A program made the translations under genes and the position numbers. Positions 23,440-35,692 of a stretch of DNA of 64,000 nt are shown here, in pieces. The notes under the pieces were generated by a model. The model was given only the letters and a program-made list of their open reading frames with translations, did not search any database and was not told the origin of the DNA. This DNA comes from Rusavskia elegans (taxonomy: Eukaryota; Ascomycota; Lecanoromycetes; Teloschistales; Teloschistaceae): the NCBI GenBank assembly GCA_011316305.1, contig SAUG01000055.1:248001-312000 (forward strand), written 5' to 3'. Each line of letters opens with the position of its first letter. Position 1 is the first letter of the stretch.

Positions 23440-25655
23440 ATGGCACCTCGAAAGAATCCTGAAGAAAATCGACCACGTTCACAATGCACAGTTGTCGATC
23501 CTCCTAATGCATACCGCACTAGCATATCACACATAGAGTCTATATGGGTTGATCAATACCCGGACTTCCCAGCTCTTAAAATATCGGCAGAGATCGGCTG
23601 CAACTTTTGTGGACTGTTAAGGCATGCGTTGCTGGATCAATACGCAGATGCCGCCATTGCAAAGGCAGAGAGCGATTTCGACGAGTCCATTCGAGCTACG
23701 TGGCCGAACACGAAATGGAATGGGCGCGTCGAGATCTGCGGCGGTCGTTTCGGCACCGAACAAGACGATGCCAGAGCCGATCGAGCTGCTATGATGCTGG
23801 ATGACCATTACCAACGCGCCATTCAAAATGTTTCTTTCGATGTGTGTCCATACCCTCCAAGGAGTCAGCAGGATAGCGGCAGGATATGGTTCAACGTATA
23901 TGTGCATCCTGGTAGGCTCATTCTGATTGTCTCGCCTCTACCCTTTCTCACGGCGAAAGATAGACACAGTAGCTGCTACTACTGTCAGGCGAATGCTACC
24001 CTGTGAAGAAGCTTTAGCGTCCACAAATGTCGCGGCAATCAAGGGTTGGCTTGACGTCTGTGCAAAAAGCCACCACAAATGCCGTTCTCAGCAACCACAA
24101 CGCCTCCCCACTCGCGTCATCGACGTTGGGCCCGACGATGGCTCGCAAAGTCCAAAGTTAATCATCACGTTCGGTAAGGTATCTCTTTATGTCGCCCTAA
24201 GCCACTGCTGGGGCAAGCCAAAAGCATCAGACGTCTCTAGTAATGCTCGGACTTCGTCAGCCAACTACGCGAATATGTTGAGAGGATGTCCAATGGACAC
24301 CCTCCCTCAAAACTTCCAAGATGCCATTATCACCGTACGTACGCTAGGTCTTCGCTACTTGTGGATCGACGCTTTATGCATCATCCAAGACTCAGCGCAA
24401 GACTGGGAACACGAAGCCGCACAGATGGGCACCGTTTACAACTCGGCATATCTGACTATCGCCGCCACTTCTGCATCGTCAAGCTCCAATGGCTTTCTAA
24501 AGCGCCCTGCATGGCCATGGCCGGTCGTTTGGATGCCTTCTGCCGCAGGAACTACTACTTACGACCCCAATAGCTACGCTATCAGATACCAGCCCGAGTA
24601 CTCAACCTATTCACGCCAGGATGTCATCGATGCGTCCGTGTGGAATACGCGCGGCTGGACATTTCAAGAACGCCTCCTGTCTAATCGGATCCTGCATTTT
24701 GCGAAGGGAAGGCTGTTCTGGGAATGCCGGAGTACGGAAGGATCCGAAGAGAATGAACCACTTAGGGAAGCGGTATACCACACCCAGTGGATGGCTACTG
24801 ATGTCGGCACGGCCGCGTCCCTGTCCCTTCCGTCCGACGTCCCTGGATTCGACAATAGATATGAACTGTGGTATAGGCGTGTATCTGCGTAAGTTAGCAT
24901 TACTTTCCCAGTAAACCTGCGACAGTCAACCAGAATAGTCCTTATAAACCTTCTCTAGATACTCCACACGCAATTTGACTTACCCGGCCGATATCTTCCC
25001 CGCTCTTTCCGGCCTCGCGCACGCCTTTCAGCGCGCCTACCTGGACTCCAACGACAGATACCTCGCAGGTATATGGCGTGGAGATCTCCCCCGCGGCTTG
25101 CTTTGGATGACGAAAGATAGTAGTGTCTCAAAACGACTGTCTGTATACCGTGCTCCGACGTGGTCGTGGGCTTCAGTGCAAGGTGAAGTTCTCTGGCCGA
25201 CCCGCACGATCGCCAGACATTGTCATCATAACTTCGCTGTTGAAGTACTAGAATCACGGGTCAAGACCGCCTCGAGCGACGACATGGGAACCATTACTAG
25301 CGGCGCACCCCTCACCCTTTATGGCAAACTTCAGCAGCTTGCGAGGGTGGCTAGACCACAAGAATGGGGCGCGCTGTTGCGGTTTCCCTTTGATCTTGTA
25401 GGTGCGGGTGGCGATGTCATAGGGAATGGTACGTTTGACGTAGATGAGGAAATGGAGGAGGAGGGGCTTTGGATCTTGCAGATCGAGATGCAAGGGCCTG
25501 GCGACTCCTCTTTCCCCTATCTTCCTAATTGCCTTCTGCTGCGACGGGTAGATTCGAGTGGGTTCAAACTGGCAAGGGTAGGGTGTGCAGCGTTGAATGA
25601 GGATTTCCTTGGGTGTTTTGACGATGTCGAGTCTGGGGAGATCACGCTTGTGTGA
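23440..25655 (+). CDS. HET-domain protein (heterokaryon incompatibility family)
   Basis: Exons 23440-23911, 23964-24888 and 24959-25655 give 697 residues; both introns have strong signals (GTAGGC...GATAG; GTAAGT...CTCTAG). The start is the ATG of MAPRKNPEEN. The N-terminal 180 residues carry CxxC-type features (CNFCGLL). The HET domain occupies roughly residues 220-380. Its three classic blocks are visible: YVALSHCWGKPKA; LPQNFQDAIITVRTLGLRYL followed by WIDALCIIQD; and VWNTRGWTFQERLLSNRIL. The C-terminal third is the usual variable region, with YRAPTWSWASV. Known HET proteins trigger or modulate cell death when incompatible hyphae fuse, and related genes occur in large families. No partner gene is adjacent, and the specific role of this copy is unknown. 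Confidence 0.92.
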
Positions 25656-26591
25656 GACGGTGACCACGACGGAGAGGCATTTGACTTTGAGGACATGCAA
25701 TCTATCATCCTAGTATTGTCTATATTCTCAGCACCAACAGCATCTGCCAGATAAACCTTAGATGTGGCCGTTCAATCGTACATGGTACACCAGCAGAAGG
25801 GAAGAATCGCAGTAGGATGGCGACGAGAATGACGGTGATGAGTAGGCTGGGGAAAATGACGACCATCGGAGAACAAGCGATATACAGAAACATAAACTAT
25901 TGCTGATACTGGAGTATCCTAATTACTGGAGCCCACTAGTTCTTGCCCTTCACAACCTGGAAGAGAATCAGCCTCAAAGAACTGACAGCTTTTTGAGCGC
26001 AGACGAGGTCGGTGTATGACTTTTCCAAGAGTTGTTACAGATGACTGTCAAATTTCTGATTAATAATCTGATCACATTCAGTGGTAGATCGGCAGTTGTA
26101 GCCGTGTATCAACGTCTTGAATACTGCGGAACAAGTAGACCGGGCGTTTGGGGAGCAAGGGTTGAGAGAAGACTATTAAAGGTAGACAGGAACAGAGATC
26201 AAACCAGTAGGGACATAGATCGCTGGCTCCCTCTCACTATCGCATACCATTGTGCTTCGTGATTCAATACAGATATATCTACCCAGGCAAGAGAAGTCGA
26301 ACGCATCAGTTGGGACGTTGTGTATCCAGTAAGCTGCCTGCCAGTTAACAATCTCCGTTCTAAGTTGACTTTGTCTTTCCGGAACCTCCCTGCGGTACAA
26401 AAGCAACCCCGTCGGACTATGTTGTACAAAGATCAATAGATCATGGATGGATGTTGCACGGAAGGAATCCAGGGGGTCTGAATATCGAATATAACCTCAA
26501 TGCTTCGACACCGCTGTCTAAACACATAGTATAACATGAATTTGTCTACTCTACTTTCACTCATAATACCGACTTCACCAACTTCTCCTAT
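25656..26591. other. Intergenic between convergent genes, nothing recognised
   Basis: About 0.9 kb separating the ends of the HET gene and the sugar transporter gene. Only short frames without domains. Confidence 0.4.
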
Positions 26592-29140
26592 TTAGGTTGT
26601 TCCAGTCTGTCTTCTGGCATTTGCCGATCCATTCTGGTTTGCCGATCCATTCTGCATTGGCCCGTTTGCCGTACTATCCATGTCTTCCCTCTCCAGTACC
26701 CATCGGTAAAGAGGATCCAAGTCGACGCCTCTCCGTCGCCGAATGTAGTGATCGAAACACCAGGGAGCGACTTCGTGGATCTGGTATTTCATATGTCGAC
26801 GTGTGGCCACTCCGAAGACGTAGTTCATTTCCTCCATCGTCGCTCTCTGTCTTTCCGTCCCAGGGACGAAGAGCCATACCAGACAAAGCGCAAGTGCGTC
26901 AGTTCCCCTGCAAAAGCTCAGCAAAAGCGGTAGACATGATATTTTCGATGCAGACTCACGCAAAGAGGCACAGCAGACCTGTCGGGGTGAGTTTGCCGAT
27001 AAGGACTGGCACAAATAGATCCAATATTCCTGCTCCCATCCAAGAGACAGCCGACGCCCATGCCATTCCGACTTCTGTCATTATTCAGTCGGTGCGTGGT
27101 TTCCCTTATTGAAAGCTTCACTAAAGGCCATGACTTACCTCTGAGCAGCTGCGGAAAGATCTCGGAGCTGTAAAGAAAGGGTACAACTCCCGCTCCGGGG
27201 CTATAGGCCTAAGCGAGGTTCGAGGTCAGCTGGGTCTCTGCGCAATTCTACCTGTGAAGCCAAGCTATTGCTGTGATAACGACCCTGAAAATAATGACTT
27301 ACCATGGTGTAAAGTACGAGGAAAGTAGCAGTCAGTCCCAGTTGTCGCGGGGAGCCGTCCGTGGCTTTGAAGCTGAATGCTGTTCCGAGGAGGAATGGGA
27401 ACATAAGAGCCAATGATAACATAAGCAGCCACCTACGGCCCTTGGTATCGATAAAGAAGTATGCGATCATGGAGGATCTGGCGATGTCAGGTTTCCCAGG
27501 CAGGCACAGAGAAGAGTCTCAAAACCTCACAGGAAATTCGCAATCCCAAATACGAAGAACAGCCACAGACTTGCTTTATCAGGGCTGCTTCCGGGCTCAC
27601 GGCTTTCGTCACGTGAATCGAAAATTGTTGAGGCAAGGAAGGCGAAGACGTTAACGCCGCTCATCTGTTGAGCCGTCATTACCAAGAACGAGGCCAATGT
27701 CGCTCTCCGAGCACGAGGGATCGTAAATAGCTGAGTGATGCGCCTTGCATACCCAAAGAGCCCTGTCTGCTGTCGGTACACCTGTGGGTCCAGATATGGG
27801 ATCTGATTTTCGATCTGGATGATATCTTGATTTGTACGCATGAAGAGAGTCGTCTCAACCTGTAGTTGAGCGAAAATGAACACAAGATCTCTTGCTGCCA
27901 GTAGAGGGTTTCCGCGAAGACGGGTCAAAACGATGTACGCTTTGTCGTACCGCTGCTTTTTGATCAACCAGCGTGGGGACTCCGAGCCGAGAAATACTAA
28001 AAGGAGTAGTGCGAAGGCAGGTATAAAAGAGCTTGCGAGTTGGAATTTCCAACTGTGGGGAACGAGCAGCGAAATGGCACCGGAGATTGCTATTCCTAAA
28101 GCAGTCCCAGTCTGCCACGAAGTCAGAATTTGACCTGGGGCTATTAGTATATGACTCAGAGGAACGCAAGTAGGAGCTATATACCTCTCAACCGCGCAGG
28201 TGAGACCTCGGACTCTATATGAATATGAATTGGCATCTATGATGTGGCAGAAAGGTTCTGCTAATTACCATAAATTGGGATGACCGAGGATTTGGCCCCC
28301 ATTCCTATTCCGAGAAAGCTTGATATTCATGTCAGCCAAATGATCCGATGGAATTGTGCAGCAGGGGAGCCCACAATCTCCAGGCGAGTAGGGCTCGCCA
28401 ATCGTTAGCGAAAGCCTCTCCGATAGACGCCACGAAAGTGAATAGAGCGGCGACAAAGATGGCAGCTCGCCGTCCCGTCAAGATCTCTGTCAGCGGATCA
28501 CAGATGAAGGCACCGACGGTGCTGGCGGCGAAATAGACAACGGCATTAGTGGCAGAGAACGCCCAGATATCTTTGCCACGTGTCTGAGCGGGGCCATGCT
28601 GCTCGAGCGACTTCAAGCCAAGGGCCCGGGGCCATATCTGGTTCGCGCCGACGATAGCACCTTGCGTCTATAGATTTCAGGTGTTAGCGTCGTCGTTTAG
28701 ATCAAGAAACTTCTTGAGAACTGTTCTCATGCGGCGTAAGCTGATCTGGAGAAAAGAGATATTCCACCGACCCAACCTTGAAGGACGGCCCCAAGAAAGC
28801 AGGTGAGGAGAATAATCTTCAATTCTCTGGTCTCAGTCCAGACGGATGTGTGCTTTTCGCTGTCCAATGCCGTATCCTCCACCTCGGTCAGAGTACCACC
28901 TGCGTTTTCTTTCGTACGAAAGATCTCCTCTTGTCTTGCGAGATGCGCTCCGCGGATCAAAGTAGCGAGGTCGACGACACTGTCGAGGCCGTTGTCCTCA
29001 TGGAAAGCCTTGATGTATTCGATGACGTGCTCCTCGGCTACGCGACGTAGAGGATTCTCCACGAAACCTAGGTTATTGTCGTTGAGCAGTTGTTGGAAAG
29101 GGAGTTCGGTCGCCGATGACGCATGCTGACGAAGCTCCAT
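26592..29140 (-). CDS. MFS sugar transporter (sugar porter family)
   Basis: Nine exons fit: 29140-28772, 28667-28375, 28318-28269, 28214-28185, 28140-27531, 27477-27303, 27208-27139, 27074-26960 and 26907-26592. Together they give 675 residues. Most donors are GTAAGT-like; the first (GTCGGT) and second (GTGGGC) are weaker. Sugar-porter signatures are clear: GRRAAIF after TM2, FLGIGMGAK, SESPRWLIKK (a variant of PESPRW), QQMSGVNVFAF, and TKGRRWLLM, ending with the MEEMNYVFGV tail motif of fungal members. A hydrophilic N-terminal stretch of about 115 residues precedes TM1 (LKIILLTCFLGAVLQGW). Exon 4 is a 30-nt microexon coding the SEVSPARLR loop. It should be a plasma-membrane sugar/proton symporter; the substrate cannot be told from sequence. 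Confidence 0.88.
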
Positions 29141-30066
29141 TGTCGTCAGCCCTCAAAGACCGAGAGAAAGTTTGAACGTCTTTCGGAGTGCGTTCAAAAG
29201 ACGTAACTTCGAGCGATAGGGCAGCTGGCTATATCACCTTGACAGGAGATTTTGTGATCGGATATCAGCCATATTTACAGGTTGGGGCAGACGAGGCTGG
29301 AGGGAGCCTGGTACTGCCACTTGGTGCAGGCATCGCATATGAAAGGGTGGGAAGCGGTTCGTCGGAGTAGCTCAGCCTTTCCGCATAGCTGACCCTGGAG
29401 ACTGTATGCAAATGAGCCCGCGAGCATTCAGCACCCTGCGGCCGCAATAAAGATCAGGCGTAAGATGATCTACAACTTTACCGGAATTCCCATCAGCCCG
29501 ATTGTGCCTCACATTGGGTGCTTACGAGTACGGCAAAGGGAGGGTGTGGAGGTTCAGCCTCATTTGCTTTCATCCCATTGGTGCCATCTCGGGACGACTT
29601 GCCCATGGACCTTTCCTTTCATCGTTCCTCTCTTCACCGTTGACAAAACCTCGCAGACGACCAACGGCGGCTCGCTCTACTCGCTGGATGCCATTCCGGA
29701 CCTCGAAAGCATCTTCCTCCAGGTGTGGGGGATACCTACGCATACTGGTCTTCTCGTCCTACTCGGCTATGCTTCCGACTGCTCACTACTGCCCCGCACG
29801 CGCTCGCAGAGCTGGTGGTGTGCTGACTACAGCTGGCCCATAACAACGACTCGCCGCCCTTGCCCCCCCGACCATCTTCCTTTCAAAGCTCTCTAGGCCT
29901 CATCAACTGTGTCAACTTTGTTGCCCCCGCATCAGGTTGGAGACCCGTACCCGAACGTCACTTTCTCCAAGCTCACAAAGGTCCTGCCTGAGAAGCCTGT
30001 CTGCCATGACTCAAGCATGAGGGATTCGGCACGTCGCTGGTACTCGTCAGCCTAATCTGGCCAAGA
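29141..30066. other. Intergenic between divergent genes, no convincing gene
   Basis: About 0.9 kb. Moderately GC-rich frames run through 29465-29896, and one reads LRLLTTAPHALAELVV, faintly like an N-terminal cytochrome P450 strand-helix. Nothing downstream supports a P450, so I treat it as noise or a tiny relic. Confidence 0.3.
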
Positions 30067-31395
30067 ATGGAAACCACCGGTAAGTCTCATCCTATCCGGT
30101 CTGAATCTCACGGCTATCAACGCGTGTGTTGGACTGATCTGTATTCCTAGCGAGCATCATCACAATTTGTAACCTCGCCATACAGATCAAATCACTCGTC
30201 GAAAAGGTCAGGCAGCATGACGAAAATGCCCAAAAGCTGGTCGTTAGGCTCGACACACTCCATTCAATAGTCAAAAACGCTGGCACGCAATATGGACAAG
30301 AGGAGGATTCCCTATATCCCCTACCTGAGCAGCAGATTCGGCAGGCGATTAGGAAAGTCCTTGTTCCATGCGAGAATGACCTCAAGAAGTTCAAGAGAAG
30401 CCTGAGCGTGCTCGTGAGCCGTGGCAATTGGGTTTCAACGGCCTGGAGGCAACACAACGCCGCTCCAGACCTTGCCAGGATTGACAAGTCTCTATCGGAC
30501 CATCAGCGCGACATCGGATCGCTGGGCTCACTGCTATTAGAGTCAGTCACCAATGCCTCGGGTTTCATGTGTACAGGAATCTAATATCCCAATCAGAATC
30601 CGAACGGGACAGATAAGAGATATACAAAAACAGATACTCGAATTGCTTCTAAGACTTGCTAATACCCCCATCCACGACATCCCTTTAAGCACCACGAGTG
30701 TGGATCCGGACGCCAACACCAACCTACTGATATCCCGATTGACGACTCTAATTGGAGAACCAAACTCGGCAGAGGATCAAAGTGAAGGAAACATCGATGC
30801 AAATGAGACGCTCCTGGTGGAAGAAAGGCGGACGCGCCATGCGGATTTCGAATACAACAATAACGGGACACCATTGCTGGAAGCCATCCAACAAGGGAAC
30901 AAGGAGGAATTTGACTCACTCCTGCAAAATAGTGAAATCAGCTTTCAAGTGGTAGATGGTCAGGATCAGACCCCTTTGCTGCTTGCAGCTCACCTAGGCA
31001 ACGAAAGCATGGTCAAATCGATATTATCCCGTGGTACCTTATTACCAGCAGGACACCACAACCAAGCTAACGACCACCGCCAAATTGACCTCGATGCGAC
31101 AGACAGTCTAGGTAGGACGGTCCTTCATTACTGCGCAGAATTTGACATGTGCGATGAGGCGGGCACTATACTGGAGCACGGTGTCAACGTCAATACGCTG
31201 GACAAGAGCGATCATCCTCCCCTGTACTATGCCATTAAGAAACGTAAGTACAATGCTGTAAAGCTACTATTGGACAGAGGAGCCTCAAGGGACTTCGATC
31301 GGCCACCTGAATCTCCGTCCCACGAGATCAAGGAACTGTTGAAGAATGGTCCCGACAATGGTGGATCTCCAACAATACCTGATAACAGTCCCTAA
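30067..31395 (+). CDS. Ankyrin protein with fungal N-terminal helical domain
   Basis: Exons 30067-30079 (13 nt), 30151-30541 and 30597-31395 give 400 residues. Intron 1 has donor GTAAGT and acceptor CCTAG; intron 2 has GTCAGT and ATCAG. The N-terminal 140 residues (METTASIITICNLAIQIKSL ...) look like the helical fungal N-terminal domain often placed before ankyrin or NACHT regions (PigL_N/PF17111-like, from memory). Three to four ankyrin repeats follow: NGTPLLEAIQQGNKEEF, DQTPLLLAAHLGNESMV, GRTVLHYCAEFDMCDEA and HPPLYYAIKKRKYNAV. The protein ends soon after the last repeat. It has no nucleotide-binding domain, so it is either a small stand-alone member or a shortened relative of larger recognition proteins. 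Confidence 0.75.
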
Positions 31396-33006
31396 TGTCC
31401 AACGGTCTATTCCTGCATCAACGACGACTTCTAAAAGCTCCAATGGTGGCGAAATATATCGCCGCGAAGAATTGATGATGGCTACAAATCCATGTTTGAA
31501 GCAGCGAGTCCATAGTAGGGCAGACCACCGCACTATAGAGAGCACCATGTCCGCTTCACACCGCAAGAGCCTACTTGCCAAAAATCCTACAAGGCAATTC
31601 AAGTGCGTCCTTGAGCCCCAACTGGCAACTATCAATGTCAATCCTACCACAGTCGAAGGGGGAGAATTACAATTTCTGGGCTAATAAGCAACAAGCAAAC
31701 TTCATCGACATCGGTCTTCTAACTAGTGTCACTGCCCTTGGTCAAGGGGTTCCTCGACCTTCTTTTATATCCCGACAACCTATTGCGCCAAACACCATAC
31801 GTGCAACCACTGTCGGACAGGTGTTATGACCTCCCACACTCGCAAGGCTCCATTGTACCCGATAGGGTGAATGGCAGTGTCGTTGCCTTGCACGCTTTGA
31901 GCGTAGTGAGGGTAGGATCGAGGCTCGTTCTGACCGTACGAAGACCGACTTGTCAACACAAAACCAGTGGTTCTCTTCATATGTGCGGTGGACAAGTGCT
32001 TTGGTACCTGGACGTGGGCGCATCGTACCTAGACGAGGTTCTATGACCTCCACTTGTAATGCGGCTCATCATGTACCAGCCAAGCTGGGATGCTGGTTAC
32101 TCGACTTCCTGGTAGCGGCTTTGTCAGTATAACGAGAAGCCATGTACAGTCTATGTGGAGACAACTACAATACCGAGTCTCCGGCCCGGCAAGTCGAGCA
32201 GTTTCGGCACTGTCGAGGTCAGTCACCGAATCACCTAAGCCATATTACACCTCGCGCTCTTACCCGCGGTATGTCACCGGGAACCCTTCGATTGTCTCAG
32301 ATGTCCGACAACGAAAAAGCAAAACTGCAGAAGAGCACTGCATCAGGGCATCGGTAATCGCGTCACTCGTCCCTGGCTGACGGTGGGAGGCTTACTTTGA
32401 GCCTCAATGCCGTCCGAGCCGTGGGACTTAGACTTAGCGACACACGCAGAGCTCATGACCAAAACAGAAACACGAGACGGCTCGGGTGACGCTGAATGAG
32501 AGTATTTGGCATTGTGCAGCTGTTGGCTGGCCGAGCAAATAGGTGTATTCTAAGAAGAAACTGGGGATCGGGTGGGCCGGCTTTCTTAGCGTACACGTCA
32601 GATCTTGAATAATTTAGTAGGTAGTGGTGCCCCCCTCTAATCTGACATTCCCGGTTTGGAGCAAAGCAACAGGGTGATCCATGCCGTCATACGCTGTCTC
32701 ACCCTGATGTTCAAAAACCCCGTGGCCGTGCTAGAAGCGCCAAACAGGTCAGTCTCGAAGGCTCTCACTGCTTTACAGTGATCCATGACAAGGCTGCAAA
32801 AAGCGGGGCCAGGGCACGTCAAGCCTTCATATAGGGGGGAAGCCATGCGAGGCCATTGCCAGCCGCGTACTAGCATCCCCAGCTTTGAAAAGAACCCTCG
32901 GCACCCTTCTCATCCACTAGAGATTCTTCTCGTGTCCGTCCAGCACACCATGTAGGTAGCTTGCGGAGATTTATTACTATAAACTGGGAAAACTTTCGGG
33001 CTCAGG
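31396..33006. other. Intergenic, no convincing gene
   Basis: About 1.6 kb. Frames on both strands between 31.7 and 32.4 kb have ordinary base composition but no domain I recognise. It presumably contains the promoter of the next gene. Confidence 0.4.
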
Positions 33007-35692
33007 ATGGATACCCAGAATACCAATGGGCTTGTCATTGGCGGCTACCAGTCAAGAGGCGGTTCGGGTTTACCCAATCAAGGCCAGATTGACTGGGTTG
33101 CTCTTGCGAATACTACCGTCTCAGCCTCGGTCGGCTTCCTTTCACGCATGTCCGGTGCAGGCATTGACCCATCTATTGGAATATTCATCGCGTTTGATTA
33201 TGTAATACAAGTGATATTCAGGAGGTTTATTTGGGGCCAATCGCTTAGCGGAAGCTAGCCTCTTTAGGTATAGTGGTCTTGGCATTGGCCTTTCGACATC
33301 TTCAGTGCCTACTCTACCATTTTAATACCGTCCACTGTCGCTGTAGGACAAGCCGTTGCATCCAAATTTCAAATGTCAAGATTGGGCACCCATCGACTTG
33401 AAACCGCTGTCAACAATTTTCGACATGCATCGCGAGGTACTATGGTACGGCTTCGGAATAAACCACATCATACCGAGTCTGATGCATACTACAGAGGGGG
33501 CTACCTGCGTTATGCTATGCTCAATACTCTTCGAGTCCCGGATCAGCGTCTTATCAGCAAGGGTACTGTTCGAATTGACGACCACATTCATCTCAACAAG
33601 CCCCGAAGCCACAAGGCTGACTCCATCCCTGCAACAATGGGAGGGACTGGTAAAATCGTGTGCTGGGTGCTTGTCGTCAACTCCATTTGGAACCATTGTC
33701 GATCAAATGGTCATGCTGGTATCCCAGCACAAACCTTCGAATCCGCAAAGTGGCCATCGCCGCCATGTAGGCGACCCCAGAGACGTCGCATCAGTATTAA
33801 ACGCTCTGGGTAGACTGTCGAGCGGCCAACTAGTCACACTGACAATCTCAGGAGGCTGTGAATGCGGATGGATTGCAGCGGTTGCGTACTGGTTCTTTGA
33901 TATCGCTGTGGAATTCCGCGATGCAGACGGGCAACTAGTATACCCGCTGGGTAAACTTCCAGATGCTTCCCGTCGAACATTGGTGGTACTTCAAATCTCA
34001 GACCGCTCGACTGCCTTGCAAGCGACCGGCGAAGCATATACGGTTGCAGATATCACAAGGGATATCCTGGCTCGAGACCAAGCACGCGATGAAATGGCCT
34101 TCAATGTGAACGACCTTCAGACTCGAGTTTCGTGGCAATCAATTCTTTGCCAAACTTTTGGTAGACAGGCTTCGACACTCCTGCGCCTCAAAGTCGATTT
34201 GGGAACTGCTGTAGGGTCTGCTGCCCGAATATCCTTAGAGTATTCCAAACCACAGATCGATGTTTCTCTCGGCTTGCCGGGACCTGGCTGGTATGGGCGC
34301 GGAGATGCGAGTTATGGTCTAGGCTGGTATGGGCACGGAGCTGCGAGTTACGGTCCAGGATTCTTACAATTCATATGTATGACATTTCCAGAGATGGCTT
34401 CATCCCGAGACGTCATGGAGATCGCTTCGCAGAAATCATTTGCTGATGCTGTCGCTGCTTATCAAACAACACAAGAACGTCTACGATCCACATGCGAATG
34501 CAACCGATGCCGTGGAGAGAGTAAAAGGATCATCTCTGGAGTGAGAGGGCCGACCCTCTGCCTGAGTATTCTTTGTGGATTCGTAATCCAGCTTGCCCTG
34601 GATCTTTCAGTAACTTCTGTGCAGCCTTCACTTCTTCCCACTCGGTCGGGACTCGAGATATTGTACCGAGTGTACTCAGAAAGTAATCACAAATCTTCCG
34701 AGCAAGACTGCATGTTGGATCCGTTGCTTTCAGATGGGTTCATGAGAGCATGGACCCTTATATCCGTACTCTTTACGGGCTATGAAGATATCACGAATAT
34801 CATGTCTCCAACAAGGGAAAAACTTGCATACGTCAGAGGCGGTCTCTGCTTTTATCTCGGGGTCTTGGCCAGATTATCGGACAAACCAGAGGAAATGCTT
34901 CGTACTTTTATAATCCCTGGTTGCATTGAAACAAGGACTGGAAGGTTATATGACGCATTGAAGGGTACAACGCGCTTCAATGTTCCGGTATGCAGCTATG
35001 ATGCTTCACCCGCAATACCATGCGTTACAGTGCCCACGGTGCCTCGATCCTTCAAGGAGGATTACGATGTCAGTGCTGTCGTGGAAGAAACGATGATCAA
35101 TCTTACGACCCACTTCATTGTGAAGAAGTCCTCAGACATGTCGGTGGCCTGCAGCCCGTGTTTGCTGGCATCAAAGTTGCAGGAAGCGTGTGGGAGGAAC
35201 AGAGTATCTTGCCCCAGGCAAGATTGCCCAGAGCTGGATATGGCCGGCCTTTCTATTGCTACGATAGAAGGCGAGGGTGCATATAAAGATGAATGGCTGG
35301 AAAAGGCGGGCTGCAAGATTGCTATTCGCTTAGTGGGCGACCATCCAATTGCTCGCCTTTTGGCGCTGCTGGTAAACCAAACCTACAGAAGAAATGTTCC
35401 AAGCGAGGCTCGGTCGCGGATCCACCAGGTGACAAGAGACGGCTGCTCCAACGAAGCTCTTGATGTCTCGCCCATGGAAGATGATAGGGAGGGATCTGAA
35501 GAGGAGAACTTGGAAGATGACCAGCTTCACGCAGTATGCGAGGCAGATGAGGGCAACTCATCGCCCGCGACGCCGTACGCAGGGGATTCAGATGTCATCC
35601 TGCAAAGAGACGAATGTCTTCCTTGCACGATCCGCAAAGCTGTGGCAATCACGGGTAGTGAACCTCACAATGTTTACATCATTTGTAGATAA
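33007..35692 (+). CDS. Large fungal protein of unknown function
   Basis: Exon 1 starts at the ATG at 33007 (MDTQNTNGLVIGGYQSRGGS). The second exon runs 33347-35692 and is open for 782 codons after a GCTGTAG acceptor. The intron donor is phase 0 and either 33202 (GTAATA) or 33211 (GTGATA), giving roughly 850 residues. Features include SSGQLVTLTISGGCECGWIA, a Cys-cluster CECNRCRGES, a hydrophobic segment LCLSILCGFVIQLAL, a 12-residue tandem repeat (see 34286-34357) and an acidic tail with DDREGSEEENLEDDQ. The block with ISGGCECGWIA and VEFRDADG recalls a large family common in filamentous ascomycetes with no known function. I cannot assign a role. Confidence 0.65.
34286..34357 (+). repeat. Two 36-bp tandem units inside the large unknown protein
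   Basis: Units 34286-34321 and 34322-34357 differ at only a few bases and encode GWYGRGDASYGL and GWYGHGAASYGP. The frame is kept. Confidence 0.9.

Noticed and set aside
29700..29900. Possible cytochrome P450 fragment (TTAPHALAELVV)
   Set aside because: A single short resemblance with no heme-binding, I-helix or ExxR motif anywhere nearby.
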